Part shown: positions 57,744 to 64,000 of the stretch, piece after piece
How the letters are laid out: each line of letters begins with the position of its first letter
How positions within the stretch are numbered: position 1 is the first letter of the stretch
DNA from: Gnetum montanum
Taxonomy: Eukaryota; Streptophyta; Gnetopsida; Gnetales; Gnetaceae
Assembly: GCA_015680685.1 (NCBI GenBank)
Contig: MNCI01003361.1
Span: forward strand, 256,433 to 320,432
Length of the DNA stretch: 64,000 bases
Direction of reading: 5' to 3'
Program-made: the position numbers and the translations under genes
Notes under the pieces: model-generated
The model's database searches: none
Seen by the model: only the letters and a program-made list of their open reading frames with translations
What the model was told of the DNA's origin: nothing

Positions 57744-60700
57744 TTACACATCAACTAGTATTCTCCAATCGAAGTACTCGTTTGAATTTCCTAGGAGTTT
57801 CCAACTTCCCCCAATTGGTGTTTTCAGATTAAGGGTTGGAAGTTGGTGATACTCTTGCTCCAGTGCATCTATGCTTTCTACTTGGGCGCAAGTTGGTCCT
57901 CTAGTCAGTTCCATGCATATTGGTGAGTTGCTCTCTTGATTAGCTGTCAACCACTGGGTGTTTTCTTGTTGTGCGGTTTCTACATATAGGCATCCTTGTA
58001 TGTTAACCTCTAGTGCACACCAGTTGCATGTAGGCAATGCTAAACATTCCTGTACGCAATCACACCCTGTATCACTGTATGTGATGCATGGAACTTTCTT
58101 CTTCTCGATCTTCCCATAAGTTTTTTCGTTAGATATTTCTAACGAAAGATCGTGGATTCCTAGGCATGCGTTCACGGTACTCAACCATGCCCTTCCCATT
58201 ATTATTGGGAAGTCCCCCTTGTCATTGTTGACTTGTATTACTAGGAAATTAGCTAGATATGACCAACTACACACCATGGTAATGATGTCCTCCACCAGTC
58301 CCAAGGGAATAATGATGGAATCGTCAGCCAGCTCTAAGCGAATATTACTCTTCTTTTGCGGAGGAAGATTCCAGGCTTTATACATTTCTTGCGATATCAA
58401 GTTGACTCCAGAACCTGAGTCCAGAAGAGCTTTACAAGGTTCATTCCCAGCAACTTGGAGATAAATAAAGGGACTTCCAGGGTTAGAGAATTTCCTGGGA
58501 AGGTGGCCTTCCTTGATCCAGTCAGTGACAGTATGTGTTAACATAACCGTATGTGTTGAGCTTTGTTGTTGGTTTCAAGGGAGCTTCGAAGCCTTATTTG
58601 ATGGAGGAATGTTCAGAGGCTCAACCGCTTGTGGTTGTGAGAGCTTGTTTGGACTGCTGGTTTTGAAGAAAGGTCTTCTCCTTGTACTGTTGTTAGAACC
58701 AGTAGCGGGTTGAAGGTTTACAGCTCTCGTAGCATTGCATTGCTACGGTTGAGTGGGGAGTTCCTCTTGCATTGTTGGAGCGGGCAGTAGTGGAGCTATT
58801 GGTGTAAGAGTCGTGGTTGGATTCGGAGGATGGTATGGATGTGATGTGTCTCTCCTAGGAGAAGGAGTCCTATAATACTCCTGAGCTTGGTAGTGATGTT
58901 GTGGGGTTGCGTGACTGATAGAGTCACTTGGAGAGACTGGCTGCTACATGTAGTAGCCATATGGATTCGGTTGCCGGTAAGGGGATTGTTGCCTTGGCGG
59001 TGGCATCCCCCATGACTGTGGGTATTGCCACTACTGGTGTTGCTCCATAGGTTGTGGCGGAGTCCCACTTGGATAATACGTTAACGGTTGGTGGAACTAC
59101 CTTAGGTTACCTTGGGTGTAAGGTAACCAACAGGGTGCTTGCCATTTGTTAAGTCATGGGTTAAGTGCATACACCCTAGACTCTTACAGATGTGAGATCA
59201 TTGGGCAACATCCCTTAGGATGGTCATATTGGCATATCTCACATCCACTGTCATTGTCTGTATCCGAATCCATAACCTCATCAGTGATGGTCATTTTACC
59301 CTTACCTTTGTTACATGCATGGTCCAAATCCCTCTTGTTTTTCTTATCATGGTCACTACTTCACTCATTAGACTCCTCTACGATTTTTAAAACGGTTTCA
59401 AATCTACTATATAAGGAGTCCCACATTTGATCTACCTTAGCTGACACTTCTGTTGTTAATTTCTGAAGCAGCAAGGTTTTCCTACTCACCAACTCTTCGA
59501 GTGGTGACTCATCCTCCACCTCACAGAATCTCACTTCCCTCTTTCGGAGGGAAGGATTGCAGTTATACTCTTCCGCGCTTTCTCTCTTACGTAGCTCTCC
59601 TTCTTCCTTAGCTACTTGGTCCAACAATCTATGAACCTCATGGGACCTAAGTTCAGATAATTTCCCTTGGGCATATGTCCCAAGGATTCTCCTAGTTTCA
59701 TGTCTTAGCCCATCTATGAGATGGCGTAGTTGATCCCATTGTGCGTAACTATGGCCCGGGCAACGATGTAGCAATGCATAATATTGGCCCATGGTAGCAT
59801 CCAAGGGTTTGTGATTACCCTGCTTCCATCCTTGGATCTGCTTTCGCAAGTTGGACACTAGGGAGTATGTTTGATATTTATCGTTAAACAGTTCTAGCAT
59901 CATACTCCACCTTCGAATGGATTCCGGTTCTAAGGACCAGTACCAGCTTTTCACTTCTTTTATGAGTGTCCTTGGGAACAACTTTAATTTTTTCCACTCG
60001 TTTTCAATGTTCTGCAAGGTGCAGGCATCATGAGATTCCTGTAAGTGATTTTGCAAGTAGGGGTTTATCGTGGTCATTTCTCTCATGGTGTCTGTGATGT
60101 TAACGTGGTTCCCTACTTTCCCTTCTTCCATGTCATGATTCCCTAGAATGCCCTCGTCCTCGCTCTCGACTCTCTCGTTGAGGTCTCTCATTTTGCTTAC
60201 CCTTATCCTCACGGTTATGTTCCTTATGACTGCATCCAGACATTGAAGGAGAGGGTGAATGTGATGATGAACGGGAAGAGGAAGAAGAATCATCACCATG
60301 ACGATGTTTCCTACCTTCCCTTCGGTGATCTCGACCTCGATCGTGATGAAGATCAGAATGCTCACCCTTATCTCATGTTTGTGTTACCTCATTGAACACT
60401 TGGTGTTCGTGGGGATCAGAACCAAGGTTGTGAATTGTGGAGTGAAGGTTTTGATACACTACCTCCTCATTATCGTTAGGAAGGGAAACATCATTTTGTG
60501 GAGAACCTATTAAAATAGGTTCACCACCCTTAATTTTGCTTATGACGGGTGAAACATTATGGGGTCCTTTGCCCTTCAACAATGTGTGGTAAGTCTCTTG
60601 CCGCAAGTCCCGTTGACGTTGCGCTTCTGTGGGATGGTAGTCCCTTGCGTTGTAATTGCATGCAACGTACTCAGCGTATAATTGTGACCTGCCTATTCGT

Positions 60701-60953
60701 GCAAGGGCACGAAGGAGCATGTTGGGGGCTACTCTGTCTAGGGGTAACACTATGTTACCCTTCAAGTCTCTCCAATGCAGTTGTTTGTCTTGATGAAGAC
60801 AAAGGTAAAGTCGGGTATATATTCATCGTGATGAGTATATACCACATTGAATTGTTGAGGAACTAGCAGATTTTGGTTATGTGCATTGTACTGCCGACTG
60901 TCTCTAGTGTTGGTCCTAGGCGGTGAAGTGCTTTTGTGTGGAGAAGAAGACAT
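57744..60953 (-). pseudogene. gag-pro: Gag-protease reading frame, element H
   Basis: The start codon at 60953 (MSSSPHKSTSPPR) opens an N-terminal region shared only with I (DEYIPDFTF, GNIVLPLDRVAPNML, LYAEYV), which crosses frames near 60765. Gag core about 60060-59640 (LFPRTLIKEVKSWYW, LFNDKYQTYSLV, YALLHRCPGHSY). Zinc knuckle CEICQYDHPKGCC near 59230, Pro-rich tail with stops. The final 266 codons (58544-57744) are open: an aspartic protease with ALLDSGSGVNLIS (catalytic DSG) and FPIIMGRAWLST, then a Cys-containing extension (CITYSDTGCDC). Protease matures Gag in this class. The protease part is intact in frame; the gag part is not. Confidence 0.88.
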
Positions 60954-61079
60954 TTTAGTGTTGTTCAGTGTGCTGTTTGTCATTATGTTATTTTTCTCTT
61001 GATTAACCTTAAGGGTTGGTTTTAGCTCCCAATGATGTAAATGATTTCCTATGTTCTACGTAGCGTACAAACAACTAAG

Positions 61080-61098
61080 TCCTCGGCAACAGCGCCAA
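61080..61098 (-). other. Primer-binding site, element H
   Basis: Plus strand tcctcggcaacagcgccaa; complement TTGGCGCTGTTGCCGAGGA, two changes from the tRNA-Asp complement. Confidence 0.85.
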
Positions 61099-61902
61099 TG
61101 ATGAGTGGCGAGGTACCCCTACACTTAACCATACGAATACGAGCGTCTCACACACGATTGGGTCGAACTCCAAGGACTAAGTGCTTATGTGCCTTATGGA
61201 ATACTTCAGGTTAATCAATTGTTGTCTTCCTAGACTTACTTGTATTGTCACGGTTGTATGGTTAAGTAAGTCTTAGGTATATGATTTTTATGTCTTTTAT
61301 CTTTTTATCGCCTATGCTAAGAGAGGAAAGGGTGAAGTGACTAAGTAACTAACTTTCACTAACTAAGCTTTAATCGTCCTAGCATCAGTATCTATTCCCA
61401 CTTGCCGTACACACCCTGAACCAGTGCAACACTACTGGGATTACCAAGCGCTATTCGTTACTGAGTTACCAAGCGTAGCACACGTGCTCGAAGTGGTCAT
61501 ATTGAATACACTTAACTAGGAGAGTTGAGGGTTGAGAGTGATTAATTATCTAAGAAAGCAATTAAAAATTTAACAATAATTAAAGTCCTATTTAGCTTAG
61601 TCCATATGCTACAAGGTTTATCAGAAAGTTTGTCTTTATTTCCGTACACAATTGTGTGCTCAGGTACAAATTGCTCAAATAAAGATCCGTTCACTTTAAG
61701 ACTCCTACTACGGGCACATGGAAATTATTCTATCTCTAAAATGGTAAAACTGCCAGAGTTTAGCTAAGGGTCTAGATCTAGATGATCTTACAAGGGAAAG
61801 CTGCCTCTTATTTATAGACAAGGTGACAGGCTGTAATATTGCATACGTGATATCGCAGGGGTCGACGCGATATCGCGGCCCATGCGATATCGCGTCCCAT
61901 CA
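61099..61902 (-). repeat. Element H 5' LTR
   Basis: Plus-strand TGATGAGTGGCG...cgtcccatca, 804 bp. On the minus strand TCTATAAATAAGAGG (61804-61818) lies downstream of GATATC-family half-sites at 61835-61854 (AATATT-GCATACGT-GATATC), 61869 and 61886. The U3 is only about 90 bp, almost all of it half-sites. Confidence 0.94.
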
Positions 61903-61907
61903 CATGC

Positions 61908-62111
61908 CTGAAAATAAAGTAACAAAACTTCTCTATGTCTACTTCTAGAATCTATAGAAATATATATGTGAACTGTGCACCCAAGTGTGGTATTTATAGA
62001 CTAGCATGGAAGGGGCAATATCAGAGGTTGTGCCTCAATATCAGAAACTCAATAACATGGCTTCGATATTAGATATCTGATATCGAAGCCCTACAAAAAC
62101 ATGACTCATCA
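61908..62111 (-). repeat. Element G 5' LTR, second segment with dyad
   Basis: Resumes G after H. Dyad GATATT-AGATATCT-GATATC at 62065-62084; minus-strand TATA (rc 'ggtatttataga') near 61988-61999. Ends gactcatca at 62111, then ATGTA. Confidence 0.93.
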
Positions 62112-62138
62112 ATGTAATAATCAAGGTTGGAAAATCTG

Positions 62139-63116
62139 TGATGAGACGTGATATCGCATGGGCCGCAATATCGCATCCCATGAGATTTCACGTACGCGAT
62201 ATCGCGTCGTCCCTTGCGATATCGTGTACGTGATATCGCGGTCCACTGCCAAATTTATAAATAAGAGGTGGCACTCCCCTTATTTTCCATCCTAGGCTAA
62301 AAGTAGGGAAACTCTGGCAGTTTGATCAGTCTAGAGATAGAATATTTTCCATGTGCCCGCAGTAGGAGTCCCCAAGTGAACAGATCTTTATTCGAGCAAC
62401 ATTGTACTTGAACGCAAGTTGTGTATGGCAATAAAGACGAGCTTTGTGGATAAACCTTGCAGTGCATGGAATAGGTTTATTACATGTTATTTCCTACTTG
62501 TTATTTATTACCTACATTAGCGTGGCATGAGTACGACTTGATTATGAGCATTGACGAATGTGTACAGCTACTCAAGGAATCGGCTACTCATCGCGATTAG
62601 TCTCTCTCACCCTCAACTCCTAGAACGTGGGATGAATACAACTTGATTACGAGCATCTATGGGTGTGTATGGCTAGTCAAGGAATCGACTGCTCATAACG
62701 TTTAGGCTAGTTAAGTGCCTCAGTATGACCACTTCGAGTACGTGCATTACGTGTGGTGATCCCAGTAATGATTAGCATTTGGTAGCCACAATTGCATAGT
62801 TCAGGGTGTGTATGGTAAGTGGGAACGGATGCTGATGCTAGTTAATTTAGACTTAGGTCCTTAGTTAGAGTTAGTTAGTTCTCTCAACCCTTCACCCTTT
62901 AGCATAGGAGAAAAACCACAAAAGACCATAAAAATCATATACCTCGGACTTACTTAACCATACACCGTGACAACAACAAGTAAGTCTGGGAAGACAACGA
63001 ATGATTAACCCTAAGTGTTCCATGGGGCGTTTAGGCATTTATGCGGAGTTCGACCAGATCGCACGTGCTATGCTTATTTTGTATGGTTGAGTGTAGGGGT
63101 ACCTCGCCACGCATCA
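62139..63116 (+). repeat. Element I 5' LTR
   Basis: TGATGAGACG...gccacgcatca, 978 bp. Its U5 carries a partial internal repetition of 'gaatgagtacgacttgattacgagcat'-like text near 62527-62700, which makes it longer than H's LTR. Confidence 0.88.
62184..62263 (+). promoter_or_regulatory. Element I LTR promoter: dyads and TATA box
   Basis: GATTTC-ACGTACGC-GATATC (62184-62203) and GATATC-GTGTACGT-GATATC (62218-62237), then TATAAATAAGAGG at 62256. Two further half-sites lie upstream (62151, 62168 as AATATC). Confidence 0.65.
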
Positions 63117-63134
63117 TTAGCACCGTTGTCGGGG
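63117..63134 (+). other. Primer-binding site, element I
   Basis: TTAGCACCGTTGTCGGGG, three changes from the tRNA-Asp complement, directly after the LTR. Confidence 0.85.
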
Positions 63135-63258
63135 ACTAAGTGTTTGTGTGCCGAATAGAACATAAGGGATATCACTCACATCGTTGTGAGCCTTAACGAA
63201 CCTTCGGGTTAATCAAAAGATAAAAATTATATAACAGTAAATTAGCACACTGATAAAA

Positions 63259-64000
63259 ATGCCTTCTTCTCATAAGAGCAACTCACCACCTAAGGACCAC
63301 ACATGAGACAGTCGGCAACATAAAACACATAACCAAAATCAGCCAAGTCCTAAACAATATAAGATGACATATACTCATCCCAAAGAGTATATTCCTAATT
63401 TTACTTTTATTCTCCATCAAGACGAATAGCTATGATGGAGAGATTTGCAAGGTAACATCGTGTTACCCCCAGATCGAGCAATCTCTCGCATGCTTTTCCA
63501 TGCCTTGGCACAGATTGGCATGCAAGAACTATACGCTGAATACGTTGTGGAAGATTTTGATATGAGGGATTATTATCCCACAGATGCCCAACGTATGAGA
63601 GACTTAAGGTAGGAGAGTCAACATACTTTTTTGAAGGGCAAAGCCCCGAATGTCCTTATCGAAATAGGAGATGAGGAACCCCTTATCATAGGTTCTTTAA
63701 TAAATGACGTTCCCCCTCCTAACCATGGTGAGGAGGTTGGGTATCAGAATCTATGATCAACGATACATATCCCTGGTTCTGATGCCCATGAATACCAATT
63801 GTTCATAGAGGGAACAACCACTTATGTTAAGGATGGGCACTTAGATCGTCACCACGATCGAGGCCGTAGCAGCGAAGAGAAGGCAAGAAACATCATCATG
63901 GTGATGGTTCCCCTTCTTCTTCCCCTTCTTCACATCACTCACCCTCTCCTTCCACATCTGGGTGCAGCCACCATGAACATAAAGGTGAGGATAAAAGTAA
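63259..64000 (+). pseudogene. gag: Gag N-terminal part, element I, degenerate
   Basis: MPSSHKSNSPPKDH start, then stops (TGA after DHT, TAG near the EYIPNFTF segment, TAG after RMRDLR). It shares the H-type N-terminal region: PKEYIPNFTFILHQD, GNIVLPPDRAISRML, LYAEYVVEDFDMRDYYPTDA, LKGKAPN. The gag core lies beyond the window. Confidence 0.82.

Larger units (their letters stand above)
54951..61902 (-). mobile_element. Element H: gag-protease element without RT, integrase or ORF2
   Basis: 6952 bp with perfect CATGC duplications (54946-54950, 61903-61907), inside the 5' LTR of G. LTRs 54951-55768 (818 bp) and 61099-61902 (804 bp). The internal 5.3 kb holds one gag-pro region and a long untranslated 3' part. 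With I it forms a subfamily marked by an extra Gag N-terminal region and by LTRs whose U3 begins TGATGGGACG (H) or TGATGAGACG (I). Confidence 0.95.
45501..62111 (-). mobile_element. Element G: gag (+protease remnant) + ORF2 element, interrupted by H
   Basis: Perfect ATGTA duplications (45496-45500, 62112-62116). 3' LTR 45501-46379 (879 bp). 5' LTR 54287-54950 plus 61908-62111 (868 bp in total), split by H. Minus-strand order: LTR, primer site, gag, protease-region remnant, spacer with internal promoter, ORF2, polypurine tract, LTR. Confidence 0.95.
34384..62138 (+). mobile_element. Element E: old gag + ORF2 element, interrupted by F and G, 3' end not in window
   Basis: The 5' LTR is 34384-35337, and the internal sequence continues at 35338-35455, 42412-45500 and about 62117-62138. 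Joining across F gives leader sequence; joining across G falls inside ORF2. It is the most diverged member: primer site, gag and LTR are all strongly eroded. The 3' LTR would lie beyond element I, outside the window, so the call rests on the 5' LTR and order of internal parts. Confidence 0.7.
62139..64000 (+). mobile_element. Element I: gag-bearing LTR retrotransposon, 5' part
   Basis: 5' LTR 62139-63116, primer site, leader and N-terminal gag, then the window ends. It lies 22 bp right of G's target duplication, so G and I entered nearly the same spot, probably within old element E. It groups with H by gag. Confidence 0.88.

Overview
This window looks like a flowering-plant nuclear chromosome. 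It is AT-rich, the one convincing host gene has an intron and plant-type splice sites, and almost everything else is nested, decayed retrotransposon. I cannot name the species. Coordinates below come from reading the sequence by eye; element ends were set by TG...CA termini, repeated LTR sequence and 5-bp target duplications.

Layout. (1) 1-928: the 5' end of a minus-strand element (D; gag, primer site, stub of LTR), running off the left edge. (2) 2028-25584: element B, the only one with polymerase (RT-RNase H-integrase remnant), bounded by ACTAC. Its 3' LTR was hit twice, by C (7860-16597, minus, CCAGG) and A (16890-25544, plus, ATTCA). (3) 25590-34383: older DNA with a two-exon BTB/POZ gene (26564-27682, minus), a dead LINE (about 28440-30720), a 290-bp tandem duplication and AT-rich sequence. 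(4) 34384 onward: an old element E whose interior took in F (35456-42406, plus, CACGT/CACAT) and G (45501-62111, minus, ATGTA). G's 5' LTR took in H (54951-61902, minus, CATGC). (5) 62139-64000: element I, plus strand, running off the right edge.

Elements A-I are one extended Ty3/gypsy lineage, Athila/Tat-like in its gag style and tRNA-Asp-type primer site. They share extended LTR ends (TGATGAG...CTCATCA), a CX2CX3HX4C zinc knuckle in Gag, an untranslated spacer with a conserved block, and a 3' module made of a small hairpin, a T-rich box and the polypurine tract. A, C, F and G carry no recognisable RT or integrase. They carry gag (ORF1) plus a roughly 900-codon ORF2 with a long coiled coil. 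H has only a Gag-protease reading frame, and B has pol without gag or ORF2. They therefore look like interdependent or non-autonomous derivatives.

The most interesting signal is a 20-bp dyad built as 6-8-6: two GATATC-type half-sites 14 bp apart. It sits in LTRs just upstream of a TATA box. The same dyad plus a TATA box recurs inside elements A, F and G, upstream of ORF2, and its sequence matches that element's own LTR version (GATATC type in A and G, GATGTC/GACATC type in F). This is followed by a plausible leader intron whose acceptor abuts the ORF2 start codon. ORF2 therefore appears to be a separately transcribed gene controlled by the same factor as the LTR. All these element genes carry stops or frameshifts in this window.
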